Of a DNA stretch of 64,000 nt, positions 44,160-54,689 are shown piece by piece. The stretch covers positions 40,232,297 through 40,296,296 of the forward strand of contig OX457043.1 in the NCBI GenBank assembly GCA_949752735.1, given 5' to 3'. This DNA comes from Lumbricus terrestris. Taxonomy: Eukaryota; Annelida; Clitellata; Crassiclitellata; Lumbricidae. Numbering within the stretch: the first letter of the stretch is position 1; each line of letters opens with the position of its first letter. A program made the translations under genes and the position numbers. Under the pieces are notes generated by a model that saw only the letters and a program-made list of their open reading frames with translations, made no database searches and was not told the origin of the DNA.

Positions 44160-44860
44160 AGCGGCGGCATAATATAAACTCACATGGGTGTATTGAGATC
44201 CTCCAGAAATAAATTTCAAGCGATAGTCTGAAATCGTAGTTGGGGTTGGGTAATTCCCCCAGTGAAACAAAATTGTACCCCAGTGGTCGGTGCTTGCATT
44301 TGGTGCATATACCGGGGTATAATAAGCAACGGTTGAAGAGAATGGATTCTCCGACTATTTGCCTCTATCTAAATGGGATCTTATAGGATTGTCTATTTGT
44401 CCAGACTTATATTTCTGAACACGTAAATCTCTCACGTCGCCTTTCTGTTGTTTATCCGATGCACCAACTGCATGCGTGTAATTTCTCTTTCGCATTCATC
44501 CGAATCCTCTTGTTTATGTGCTCATCAGTAATAGGATCTCCATAACCTATTACTTCAGTGCCACCTTTGCCTCCCTATATGAAACGCACTGGACAGCTTG
44601 AGCGCCTATTTCGCATCGTATTTTCAATTTGATATAAATATTTGATAACACAGTTCGTGGCGAACGTTTTCTTGTTACACGCACAATGACCTGTCAGTGG
44701 CTTAGCCATCGCCATCTAAATTCAACTAAGAATCTTTTATTTTGTTTTTACAACCGAAGCTTCCTATTCAACCCACGCATCTACAAGCAATATTGGTAAC
44801 TGTTTGCCTTCGCTGTAGCGACGCCTTCTCTGAGTTGATATCTCAGACAGTCGCTTTGTA
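44160..44860. other. Anonymous sequence
   Basis: Nothing recognised. Confidence 0.4.
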
Positions 44861-44864
44861 AGCG

Positions 44865-45010
44865 TTCTCTGTGAATGAATAACTGAATAATTCCCAATTC
44901 CTAATGAATGAATGAACAAATGAATGTCCCAGCGAATACACGACGCTACACGCACGAATAAATGAATAACTGAATGAATGAATGAATGAATAAACGAATG
45001 AATCTTTGTT
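44865..45010. repeat. (GAAT)n/(CAAT)n microsatellite cluster
   Basis: AATGAATGAATGAA-type repeats interspersed with unique bases. Confidence 0.85.
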
Positions 45011-45580
45011 CAAACAATCAATCAATCAACCAGCCAACCAACCAATCAATCCAACAATCAATCGATCAATCAGTCAGTCAATCAATCAAACAATCAATCA
45101 ATTGGAGATCAAAAACGATCGAATGAACAGATGTGTGCGTTTGGCTCTATGTCATTGTCAAAGCAGTACAATCTAGGTCTACTTCTAATAATTCAATCAA
45201 TCAAACAATCAATCAAACAATCAATCAATCAATCAATCAATTGGAGATCAAACGATCGAATGAACAAATGTGTGCACTTGGCTCTATGTCATTGTCAAAG
45301 CAATACAATCTAGGACTACTTCTAATAATCAATCAATCAATCAAACAAACAATCAATCAATCAATCAATTGGAGATCAAACGATCGAATGAACAAATGTG
45401 TGCACTTGGCTCTATGTCATTGTCAAAGCAATACAATCTAGGACTACTTCTAATAATCAATCAATCAATCAATCAAACAAACAATCAATCTGTTCATTCG
45501 ATCAAACGATCGAATGAACAGATGTGTGCGCTTGGCTCTATGTCATTGTCAAAGCAGTACAATCTAGGTCTACTTCTAAT
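45010..45580. repeat. Tandem array of 126-137-bp units with internal (AATC)n
   Basis: Four copies of a unit carrying TTGGAGATCAAACGATCGAA (or a variant), then ATGTGTGCGYTTGGCTCTATG, then CATTGTCAAAGCARTACAAT and CTAGGACTACTTCTAATAAT. The ATG of the GTGTGC block lies at 45131, 45268, 45396 and 45522, so the spacing is 137, 128 and 126. Variation comes from expansions of (AATC)n between units. Frames of about 100 codons in these units are repeat artefacts. Confidence 0.92.
45491..45520. repeat. 13-bp stem / 4-base loop hairpin in the tandem array
   Basis: TGTTCATTCGATC - AAAC - GATCGAATGAACA, a perfect inverted repeat at the junction where the fourth unit begins. It reads as the normal unit start fused to its own reverse complement. 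Confidence 0.85.
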
Positions 45581-45589
45581 ATAATTCAA

Positions 45590-46100
45590 TCTCGCAATTA
45601 CATGTCGACTGATTCGTTTATCGGTGATTGAAACACGTGAGTGCCTCTGCGACCATCAGGCACAGATGGATTAAAGTCCTTTCTATGTCAAAGTTCGAAG
45701 ACTCTTTGCATTCAGTAGAGCTAACGTCTAAGTCAAAATCAATGCTCCAGTCTCAGTTCGGTATAAGAACAGTTACCATCTTACCGGTATATACTGTCTT
45801 TCTTAACTAAAATGCATCTGGTTAAAAATCCACGTTCTGCGGTACCGAACTAATCGCAAGTTTGTTAGTAATAGACAGTTTGTGTACAATGACCTTCATA
45901 CAATAGGATATTCTTCCTCGCACACTGCCCCTCGTCTTTGTCTTTGATCATAATTTGATGTGACGAAGATGGTGTAGCGACACTATTGACTACTCTCGGT
46001 TGTACCTGAAGACTTGTCTTTGAGTCGCATTCAATTGCTAGGCTGAATGCGAACGCGTATACAATAGCGATGAAACAGAGGAACGTGCTCTATTGTTTCT
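45590..46100. other. Region downstream of the receptor gene
   Basis: May contain the 3' untranslated region of the minus-strand receptor. No polyadenylation signal could be assigned with confidence. Confidence 0.35.
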
Positions 46101-46105
46101 TCTTG

Positions 46106-47752
46106 CTAGACAACTTGAAGACTTGTCTTCGAGTGCATCTCTATTGTCTGCGTGGTGCCGTGAATGGTGTTGTAACTTCCGGTGAAGAGACCCTTGAACG
46201 TCTCTCTGAACTGTCGACTCATTCCGCAGTAGATGAAGAAGTTGACCGGATAGCTGAGCAGGATGAAGAGGTTGATGAAGAGCGACGCTAGACGTCGCTC
46301 CTCGGGTTCCATGACGAGACAGTCGAAGGTGTTCTCGTAGATGAGGGTCATCATAAGGACGGCCAGCGGGAACTCGACGAGAAGGAAGACCCCGATGACA
46401 GCGACGAGCATGAGCGTCGCCAGGTTGCTCTCGGCCAGGCGCCTGCTCTCCGTCTTGCGGTTGAGTCTGAGCAGCTGGTCGTGCCGCTGCTGAGCGGCGC
46501 GCATGGCGTGGAAGAGAAGGGCGTTGAATGCGACGAGAACGACGCAGGGGATGAGGTGGATGAAGACGACGCGGAACCACCAGTAGGTGCTGAAGACGAG
46601 GGTCAGGTTGTCACGCACGAATGGAACGAGGCTCTGGATGCAGCCGACGATCACCTTTGACCCTGGCGTTGTCGGAGGGGGATCGACGAGCGATTCCAGT
46701 TCAACGGGGTGGTAAGAGTACCTATATGCAGACAAGACAGCATTGAAAATCATAATAATTATTATTACTTCTGGGTTACTGTATTGATGGCTGTGTCTCA
46801 TCTGTCTTACGCAGATAAATACGTTCAGATATATATACGTAATACGTTCAGATAGACTATAATTATATACGTTCAGATAAACGTTCAGGTGCCTTCTCTT
46901 TGCAGAGTCAGGTGACGTAACAGTCCCTCTCACCCGATCTTCTCGCTGCAGCACAGAAGCTTCGCTCGGTTTATGGTCATAAATTTATATAGCGCCACTT
47001 CAATGGAAACTCTTTATAGTTGCCCAACTGTCTGAAATATAATATTGCATATAATTATAGCCAGATCCTGGTGACATAAGTTTCTTGGTTTCCTTTTGCT
47101 CTGAGTAGCTAGCTTGAAGGGCGCTATATAAAAATGCGAGAAATAAATGAACTTACTCGAAGAAGCGCGTCAGTTGTGACACGATGGCTGCAGCGTAGAC
47201 GATGGCGATGGCCTTGACAGCGTTGGACAGCGTGCAGAGGGTCTTTGCCCTCTGTGAATGGCAGACGCAGATGTAGCGCTGGATGGAGAGGACGACCGTC
47301 AACCAGATGGAAGCAGTGTGGCAGACGGTCGGAACGTGCAGGGTCAACGCGGAACTCACGTAACACCAGTCGAACGGAACGTAGTCGACGTAGTGGCCGA
47401 GGGTGTAGAAGTAGAAGAAGACCGGAACCGGAAACAGTCCGGTCAGCATGTCCGATATTGCCATGGCAACGAGAAGGAGGTTGGTGGGACTGCGCATGTT
47501 CTTCTTCAGCAGAACGAGGCAGATGAACGTGTTCGTTACAATGGTCAGTAGGACGACGACGGGTGACACGAAGCCATAGACGGGAACTGTAAACCGGAAA
47601 CTGTCCATGTAGACTGGATGTGTGCAGTTCTCAGCGTCAGGGATACTCAGGTTGCAGATCGGTGGGTCGAAGGCCTCTGCTGGCGTCATAAGCTGGACGA
47701 TCCCTTCCGCCGAATCGTCGACTTCCGGTGAGTCAAGACGAACCTCTGCCAT
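46106..47752 (-). CDS. Sex-peptide / myoinhibitory-peptide receptor-like GPCR, two exons
   Basis: A 403-residue, seven-helix receptor encoded by exon 1 (47752-47157) and exon 2 (46721-46106). The intron 46722-47156 (435 bp) has GTAAGT at the donor and ...ATATAG at the acceptor, and it splits codon 199 in phase 2. Start is the first ATG of the frame, M-A-E-V-R-L. Extracellular N terminus carries two N-glycosylation sites (N34, N42). TM1 about 56-81, TM2 90-113, TM3 129-158, TM4 176-194, TM5 245-271, TM6 297-323, TM7 341-363. C130 (TM3 start) and C226 (second loop) are placed for the conserved disulfide. The DRY position reads QRY (158-160), followed by ICVCH. TM7 reads YPVNFFIY in place of NPxxY. 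The C-terminal CGMSRQFRETFK is characteristic of this family. Such receptors signal through G proteins to neuropeptides. The exact ligand cannot be read from sequence. No other gene is found next to it; the intron consists largely of SINE tails. UTRs were not determined. Confidence 0.85.
46975..47020 (-). mobile_element. SINE 3' tail fragment inside the receptor intron
   Basis: Reads as ...ATAGCGCCACTTCAATGG on the plus strand, the complement of a SINE tail. With the next fragment it forms an inverted pair inside the intron. Confidence 0.6.
47098..47150 (+). mobile_element. SINE 3' tail abutting the 5' splice site
   Basis: CTCTGAGTAGCTAGCTTGAAG then GGCGCTATATAAAAATGCG and AAATAAATGA. Its last base, 47150, lies next to the six-base ACTTAC (47151-47156), the complement of the GTAAGT donor of the receptor intron. 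Confidence 0.75.
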
Positions 47753-47754
47753 CG

Positions 47755-49345
47755 AACCGCAAGTGAAAGCTGTTTAGATTGGTGCAACAATCAACGGACG
47801 TTTTGTTTCGTTGTTTAAACAAGAAAATGCTGTAAGCGATAGTCGACCTTCTTCTTCGTGTTACAGGCTTCGTCTGTTAATAGGTGTTCTTCATAAAAAC
47901 TGTTTTGACTGGAACGAATGGCTGAGTTGTCTGGTTATCTTCATCATTTCCGAAAGCAGAGACGGAAGTTCCGATGAAAACAATTTCCAACAACATCTTC
48001 ATCTGCTATAAAGATAAATGGAAACAGTTTATAATCCAGATTGTATACAAATCTGTGACGAAATGTCATAACTTCAAATCGCTGAAAGGACGTAAATGCA
48101 GGAGATACAAGGATAGGTGGGTTATTGGCCTATATCGGATGTCGCTTGTTTTACGATAGGAACCTGCTCACATGATTAATGTACATCAGTAAAAGTGTTT
48201 GAATGTTCGTATATTGTGTCATAATTCTAGCATTATCGTAAAGCAAGCAACATCGTAGATAGTGCGAGGCATTAGTTTCATCCGTGGGGTCTGTGGACAG
48301 ATATCAAATAAGCACCTTGGTGATCGAGTGGATGTGAGAAACTCCCCAACACCATTTTGCAAACCTCAGACAGTTGCTTGCAATGTTATTCAGTCTCAAC
48401 ATCTTCTGGCTCACACCAGTAACTCGCAAATTGTTCGGAAGATTAAGCTTCGACTGAACCTCACTAATGGCGTCTAAAGTCTACTCTTGCCATGTTTATG
48501 TCGTGGTAGATTTCATGTCTAAGATGCGGCAGATGCCACCAGCATATACTTCTTCTGTATATGCATGGATGTCATAAGCCTACATCATTAACGTATTATC
48601 GCAACCTAACATTCAGGCACGTTGCAATCGAAATCGTTGATGCAATCAAATGTCATAGACCATAATTTTTCAAGGTAAAGACGACCTCGAATGACGAAAG
48701 CAATACCAGAAATGAGTTCTACGTATATCGAAATCAGTAACATTAGAAATATTATACGTATCGGAATCAGTGCGAGGTATTATACGTGCGTAATGCGTAT
48801 GCTGTAAGAAAAAAATGAAGAATTTTCCAATACGGCCGAAGGCGGCCATATTGGATCTGGCCATAGCGTGATTCGTGACGTTATGGCCGATAAGCACATT
48901 GGTGATCGCGTGGAAGTGAGAAACTCCCTAACACCATTTTGCAAACTGCACCTCAGGCCACATATAATGGACGACATCGCCGCCAATGCGCCGTAGTCAT
49001 TATCGCCAAGCGACCTCTTCACGGATCAATCCAAGGGGCGTAGCTCTCACCCCCCCTACCACCCTCCCACCGAGGGTCCACGGTGTTACGAGTCAACGTA
49101 GATAAACTTTAGTAGGTTATGCTTTTAGTTGAACTATATGAGCTTGGTGACTTGTTAAAAATTTTGATTTACCGTAGACCCACAGTTTGCATGAATAGTG
49201 CATGTATATGATCGCATTGTGTCGTAATTTTAGCATTATCGTAAAACAAGTGACACCCTGCGTTGTCCCAGTTGGCTCCTAATGGCTTCCAAATAGGCGG
49301 CAATTACCATGGAAACGTCAAAACAATGACGTTATTAGACCGCGC
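47755..49345. other. Upstream flank of receptor gene with dispersed repeat pieces
   Basis: No further exon recognised. A 65-bp segment (GTGATCGAGTGGATGTGAG... about 48320-48372) recurs at about 48901-48950 with a few changes. TGTCATAATTCTAGCATTATCG (48219) recurs at about 49228 as TGTCGTAATTTTAGCATTATCG. These look like parts of a dispersed repeat. Confidence 0.5.
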
Positions 49346-49356
49346 ACTTAATTGGA

Positions 49357-49445
49357 GGATGGTCGGTGGTCCAGTGGTTAGGATGGTGGCACGTCGACCG
49401 AGAGAGCGGGGGTTCTAGTCTAGCTATATGTAATGGCAGAATGAG
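49357..49445 (+). mobile_element. tRNA-derived SINE head, second type
   Basis: GGTCGGTGGTCCAGTGGTTAGG (A-box-like) then CGGGGGTTCTAGTCTAGC (B-box-like). It resembles a tRNA-Asp/Glu-type head but is imperfect (anticodon stem not folded), so it is taken as a SINE rather than a tRNA gene. Confidence 0.5.
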
Positions 49446-49552
49446 GCTTCACGTGAGCTTGCTTCCTTTATCGAGTTCATCTGTAGTACTGCAGAATAGA
49501 CAATATTAAACACACACACACGCACGCACGCACACACACACACATATATATA

Positions 49553-50863
49553 CAGGGTGGTCCAGCATAAATGAACCAACTTTGAATGCATATAACTCCG
49601 CCAATTTTTGGAATTTATTTATACTTTATGCGTCGAATTAAAGATATTTTACTCAAGTATATGCACTGAAAAAATGGAACTGGTACAAGTTTCAATTTTA
49701 ATTATATGCTCGGAATAGCGCGAGCTGTCATATTTTGTTGTCATTTGTGACGTAATAAGGCGCCGTTTCGCCGGGATATTCACAAATCGTTTTTCGCTAA
49801 CACGTGCATAAACACGATCATTTTGGGTGTTTTTAGAAGTATCTACCATGAATATCTTCTCGTTGCAACATCATTTTCTTTCAATTTTATCAACAGCCGT
49901 GCGCGCTGCTTTAGACGCAAAGAAACGGCTGGTTGCACGCCAGCTGCTTCGCTAGTCGCTTCTTTGCGTCAGTGTCGGAGTGCTGTTGGACATCACGTCG
50001 ACAAATAACTTTAGATCATCTTTTAGAATATGTTGAACGATGTTTCTAGGACTACCTGTTTCGCGCTGAATGACCTTGGGGGATTTGCCTGTAGAGCCTA
50101 TCCGGGTCGTTGTCTTGACGGCCAATTTACTCGGACTAATGAGCAATGTTAGCGGATATGCGCGCCGTAATTCCCATGGTTTACGATTAGAAACAGCGGC
50201 GCCCGCAGGCGTACGCACTTACGCAAGTGCGTACAGCAGCGGCGCCCGTAGACGTACGCACATAGGCAAGTGCGTACAGCGCGATGACCCAAAAGGTATG
50301 TTTTTTGGAAAATCTAGGTTGATGACTAAAAAATAAAAAAAATAAAAGGTCATCAGTTTTTTCGGCGGATAGAAAAGGTATGTTTTTGGGAAATTCTAGG
50401 TTGATGAAAAAAAAGTCAAGTCATCAGTTTTTTCGGCGACCTAACGAAAATAAAATTTCTGTGCGTACAAGAAAAAAATCCTGCGGGCGCCGCTGATTAG
50501 AAAGTCCTGTTTTTGTCAATTTTCAGTAGCAGATAATTCAAGGCATTGTTTATTCCATCCACTGTTAGAAAATGTGTAAATCATTTCAACCGAATTATAT
50601 CCCTTATCAGTTCTGAAAATTAAGATCAATACGCGATCATCGTCTGTCAACGGCGCCAGATTTCGTCACATATGACAACAAAATATGGTAGCTAGAGCTG
50701 TTCCGAGCATATAATTAAAACCTAAACTTGTACCAGTTCCATTTTTTCAGTGCATATACTTGAGTGAAATATCTTTAATTTGACGCATAAAGTATAAATA
50801 AATTCCAAATATTGGCGGAGTTATATGCATTCAAAGTTTGTTCATTTATGCTGGACCACCCTG
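49553..50863 (-). mobile_element. Tc1/mariner-group element, interrupted by a hAT MITE
   Basis: Starts CAGGGTGGTCCAGCATAAA, ends with its complement, and is flanked by TA (49551-49552 and 50864-50865). Inverted repeats of about 215 bp (49553-49767 and 50649-50863) are nearly identical. On the minus strand at about 50110-49990, a degraded transposase segment reads S-P-K-V-I-Q-R-E-T-G-S-P-R-N-I-V-Q-H-I-L-K-D-D-L-K-L, matching the N-terminal helix-turn-helix region of mariner-type transposases. Element length minus the 310-bp insertion (with TSD) is about 1.0 kb. The catalytic domain is not seen, so it is internally deleted. A hAT MITE sits inside (50194-50495). Confidence 0.85.
50194..50495. 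mobile_element. hAT-type MITE (~300-bp family), 302 bp, nested in mariner
   Basis: Inverted ends CAGCGGCGCCCGCAGG and CCTGCGGGCGCCGCTG with perfect 8-bp duplications ATTAGAAA (50186-50193 and 50496-50503). The left end is tandemly duplicated (a roughly 43-bp unit repeats from 50194 and 50237). The interior has two copies of GGTATGTTTTTTGGAAAATC and the GGTCATCAGTTTTTTCGGCG motif shared with the other 300-bp copies. Confidence 0.95.
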
Positions 50864-50869
50864 TATATA

Positions 50870-51105
50870 CTGTTTGTAGGATGATCAGACGGCGAAGCAG
50901 AGAACTGGTCACGTGACCTCATAAGCTGAAGCTAAGAGCAATTGAGTGGATGACGCTGTCTTAATACCCGGATAATCTCCGAGGGTTAGTATAGCCTAAG
51001 ACTCTAAGTCTAAGACTCTGAGTGATTTGCGCCGGTTCTACAAGTTACAGGAATGTACGGTTTGTGATGACTTTGACCATAGCCTGACTTGGCAATGTAC
51101 TTTTG
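50870..51105. other. Anonymous sequence
   Basis: No recognisable feature. Confidence 0.3.
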
Positions 51106-51114
51106 TATATATGA

Positions 51115-51300
51115 CTGTGTATGTATGTATTTATGTAATATGTATGTATTATATGTCCATATGTATGTATATATAATATGTATGTATATATGCAATATGT
51201 ATGTATGTATATATGTACGTTTGTATATGTATATAATATGTATGTATATATGCAATATGTATGTATATATGTACGTATGTATGTATGTAAGCAATGTATG
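51115..51300. repeat. (GTAT)n/(ATAT)n microsatellite
   Basis: TATGTATGTATATATG blocks recur three to four times with ~65-bp spacing (TATATAATATGTATGTATAT). Confidence 0.9.
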
Positions 51301-51373
51301 CTTGTCGTTGCAGGTTCCTTGCATGAATGGTATGCTGTATGTGTCGTTTATTCGTCAGTATGATGAAGCAAGT

Positions 51374-51595
51374 GGGGCGCGGTGGTGTCTTGGGTATGTT
51401 CGTTGCCCTGCAGACGGAGGATTGCAGGTTCGAATCCACCTCAAATCACCGCGGGCAAGTCCTTCACTCGCAATTGTTCAGCGCTTCGGCGTGAAACTCC
51501 GATGCAACGTTTGTGCTGTAGTCGGGAGCACCTCTGAGTAGTGAGCTTGAAAGGGCGGCGCCCTTAGGGCGCTATGCAACAAATGCACATATAAA
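51374..51595 (+). mobile_element. tRNA-derived SINE, full-length copy
   Basis: Head GGGGCGCGGTGGTGTCTTGGG, B box GGTTCGAATCC, body AAGTCCTTCACTCGCAATTG, GGCGTGAAACTCCGATGC, and 3' part GGGAGCACCTCTGAGTAG, ending GGGCGCTATGCAACAAATG. Same family as 35680. Confidence 0.93.
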
Positions 51596-51647
51596 CAAGC
51601 AAGCAAACAAAAGGTAAAGAGAGATGTGAAACCATGCATGGTGTGAG

Positions 51648-53811
51648 CAGGGCCGTAAATCTGTTTCTAGATGTGGGGAGGGAAAATTTCCCCCAGGCCT
51701 TTACCACACTCACGCAGTGCACCATTGTGTTCAGTGACACCACCTTATAAATTAAACTAATTAGTGTTACAATGGTTGGTTCGCACTACTGCATAGGCCT
51801 ATAGCCTTTTATGTTCGAATTAGACCTAAAACACAATTACCTGTAGAGTCTCTTACCAAACCAAAACAGTTGAAAGCATTAATTGGGCTTATTTAGTCAC
51901 TTGGTTTTTCTTCATTTTTATTTTCTGCATCGGAATGGAATAGTAGTTAACTTAGAAGACCTATATGTATCTACCTGTAGCAACTCATGAATTTGCAGGA
52001 CCTGCTGTAAATTTAGGTGTTGCAAGCTTCAAAAGTTTAATCATCAACTCAGACAACAAGTCGGTTATATTCTTCTAAAATGTGTTGACAATGGTTTAAG
52101 ACATGTCTAAAAGTTGAGTGAACCTCAGTCAATTATATAGGCTTAGATATATAGCTTAAGGTGGATAAAACCAACTTTAATTGTACATTAGGCTACTTCC
52201 TACATGTACAGGATATAGTCTACAACGATACTTTTTCATATCATTTTGTCGTTTTTGCCTTCCTTTAATTCCTTGTCGATTTTGTTAATGGCGGAATTTC
52301 TTTTGACTGAAACCCCAAGACTTAATATCTGGGGCGCTGAAGAAATATCAAGATTGTGATTGCGATTACAAATGCAAACTGCGACCAAAACAGATTCTTT
52401 ACGTGGGAGAAATAACCTGACAGGAATGTGATCACAATGATAATTTTAATGATGATGTTTGTCACTTTTCCGATGCACAGATTTAGGCAATGACTAATAA
52501 TTTGCTTATAGGCCTAGGCCTATGTGGACCATGTGAAAATTAAGCTGTTCTTAAAGTGAAGGCAGTGTGCATTTGCAAAATTTTCATCGCACTTACCTGG
52601 ACACAATCCTGCTTGAAGTGATTTGGAAATCGAAAAATTATACTTTTTAAATTACTTAACGCACAGCACTTTATTCATGAATTTTATTTCTTTACAATTA
52701 TTTGCAATCCTTTGTAATCCTGTTTATAGGCCTACAGTCGAATATGCGGTATTGGCTAATGTGGTCTCGAGATGAACTGATATCAGTATTTCTCCTTTCA
52801 GATCTGAGAGCCACACTCACTCCAAAGCCTCCGCCCCAGACCTTGATGGGGGAGCTTACGACTCTCCTCCATACCCCCTAATCGTTTGGGGCTTCTTGCC
52901 TTCGGCAATCGCGGCTTCGCGCGTTTCACGCTCGCTATCATTACTCCTGCTAAGAATCTCCATTTGGTCCCCCCAACTTTTAGGACGTGGTTGCGCCTAT
53001 GCTCTAAATATGATTAGACTATGTACTTATGTAAGCTTGTATACATGTACATTGTACATGTTATGTATGCATGAATCATGAATGCATATGTATGTATTGT
53101 GTTGCATTGCATATGAGAATTTATAAAGTGCTTCTTTCAGTATACTATACTAGCTATTCAGAGACGCTTTGATCAGCGTGACAGCCCTGAGGAAATAAGA
53201 AAGGCGACGGCCTGAAGGTGTCACCTACGATAAGATCTTACTACAGATAGAGGATTAAGGGGAAGTTGTTCCACAAAGAAGTGTCTACACTGGCAATTGA
53301 AGGTTGGGTCATGGCAGTCCTTGCCCGAAGAACTAGGAGATCAAGGATAGTCTATCAGCAGACGGGAGAAGGCGAAAAGAGATTGCGTAGGGGTGTTTGT
53401 CCATGGGTTTGTGCATCAAGTGATTCAAGTCACAAAGGTATTTAGGAGTTTGCCCAGTTTGCCCATTATATATATATATAGGGCGGTCATATATATATAT
53501 ATATATTATTGTCATTAGCTGTGTTCTCACTGAATGGCCGCTAACTCCCTGCAGTCTTGCAGGGTGATTATATTGGGCGTGTGACGTGTCACATAATAAA
53601 TTCCCCCCGCTTTGTATCGTTGAAGAGAAGATCCAATCTCTCGGCTTTTGATCCTACAGAGCAAGCTTTCAAACAACAGCTTGCCTACGGTACCCTAACA
53701 TTTGTGCTGCAGCTGAGAAAAAGTGGGGAGGGAATTCCTTCACGTTCCCTCCCCAGGCTTAATAGTGGGGCGGGAATTCCCTCCCTTCCCTCCCCGGGAT
53801 TTACGGCCCTG
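51648..53811. mobile_element. hAT-type element, 2.16 kb, with nested LINE relic
   Basis: Left end CAGGGCCGTAAATC, right end GGGATTTACGGCCCTG, flanked by perfect 8-bp duplications GGTGTGAG (51640-51647 and 53812-53819). GGGGAGGG/CCCTCCCC runs lie at both subterminal regions (51690 and 53740-53795). No hAT transposase is recognisable; the interior is AT-rich and carries a LINE fragment at about 53195-53465, so it is probably a decayed or non-autonomous copy. Confidence 0.88.
53195..53465 (-). pseudogene. L2/CR1-type LINE ORF2 fragment
   Basis: The minus strand reads T-P-K-Y-L-C-D-L-N-H-L and then, after a frame change near 53345, L-V-L-R-A-R-T-A-M-T-Q and T-S-L-W-N-N-F-P-L. These correspond to the PKYLxDLI...VPRxRT...SLWNxLP region near the C terminus of CR1/L2-type ORF2. 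It is dead (frameshift and stops) and lies inside the hAT element 51648-53811. Confidence 0.65.
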
Positions 53812-53899
53812 GGTGTGAGGAATGTTAGAGGTGTTAATGCTGTTCTGAAGATGACATCCTTGAGTATGGAAGAAAGGAGTCTCTTCTCTTTTTTCTCTT

Positions 53900-54480
53900 C
53901 ATATTGACCTCCATGCATAACACCTCTCGCCTCTTACACACACTTTCCTTTATTTGCTGATGACGCCAATACTTACGCTTCTCATAAAATTCTTATGACA
54001 AATTAATCGAACATATGAACCAAGGGTTGTTGTCACAATTGCAAATGGTTCATTGCGAAAAAGCCATCACTAAACGGTTTTAGAACTAACTATAAAATGT
54101 ATACATTTTATTTAACTCGCATCGTAAACGTGCTCCGGAAATCGCAAATATGCCAAATTATTGTCGCTATTGTTCAACGTGCACATGCATAGCATGCAAA
54201 GCTATAGTTGTGTTGTTTGCACCTGTATCCTTCCTATACTGCTTTCTGGTTTTCAAGATAGGGTGGCCACCTATTCTGGGGGCTAGGTCTCCTAGGTTTG
54301 CTTCTTCCCTTTGCTCCCTGAATCCTCTTGTTTTATTGTAATCGATTGCAGTCATTGTACGCATAAATGTATAGACTCTGTCTGGTAACTAAAGGTTCAA
54401 TAAAAATCCTGCAGTCCTAGCTATGGTCATCGTTAAGTTCAATAGAATAATCAATAAAAAGTAATTCGAGCAATTCTAAC
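53900..54480. other. Anonymous sequence
   Basis: No gene recognised. Confidence 0.4.
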
Positions 54481-54483
54481 TGT

Positions 54484-54675
54484 AATATTGTATATACAAA
54501 TGTTTATATAGCATATATAGGCCTATATATGTTTATATATATATTGCATTTGTATATATATATACAAATGTTTATGTATATATATTGCATTTGCATATAT
54601 ATAATATACAGTTGTTTATATAGCCTATATATATAAATGTTTATATATATATACATGTTTATATATATATATTGA
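54484..54675. repeat. AT-rich repeat (ATATATGTTTATATA)
   Basis: TATATA blocks carrying ATGTTTATATA and GCATTTGTATATA at irregular spacing. Confidence 0.85.
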
Positions 54676-54689
54676 CTCGCAAGTCGATG

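Noticed and set aside
52590..52625. U1 snRNA start (ACTTACCTGG)
   Set aside because: Only the first ten bases match; no U1 stem-loops follow.
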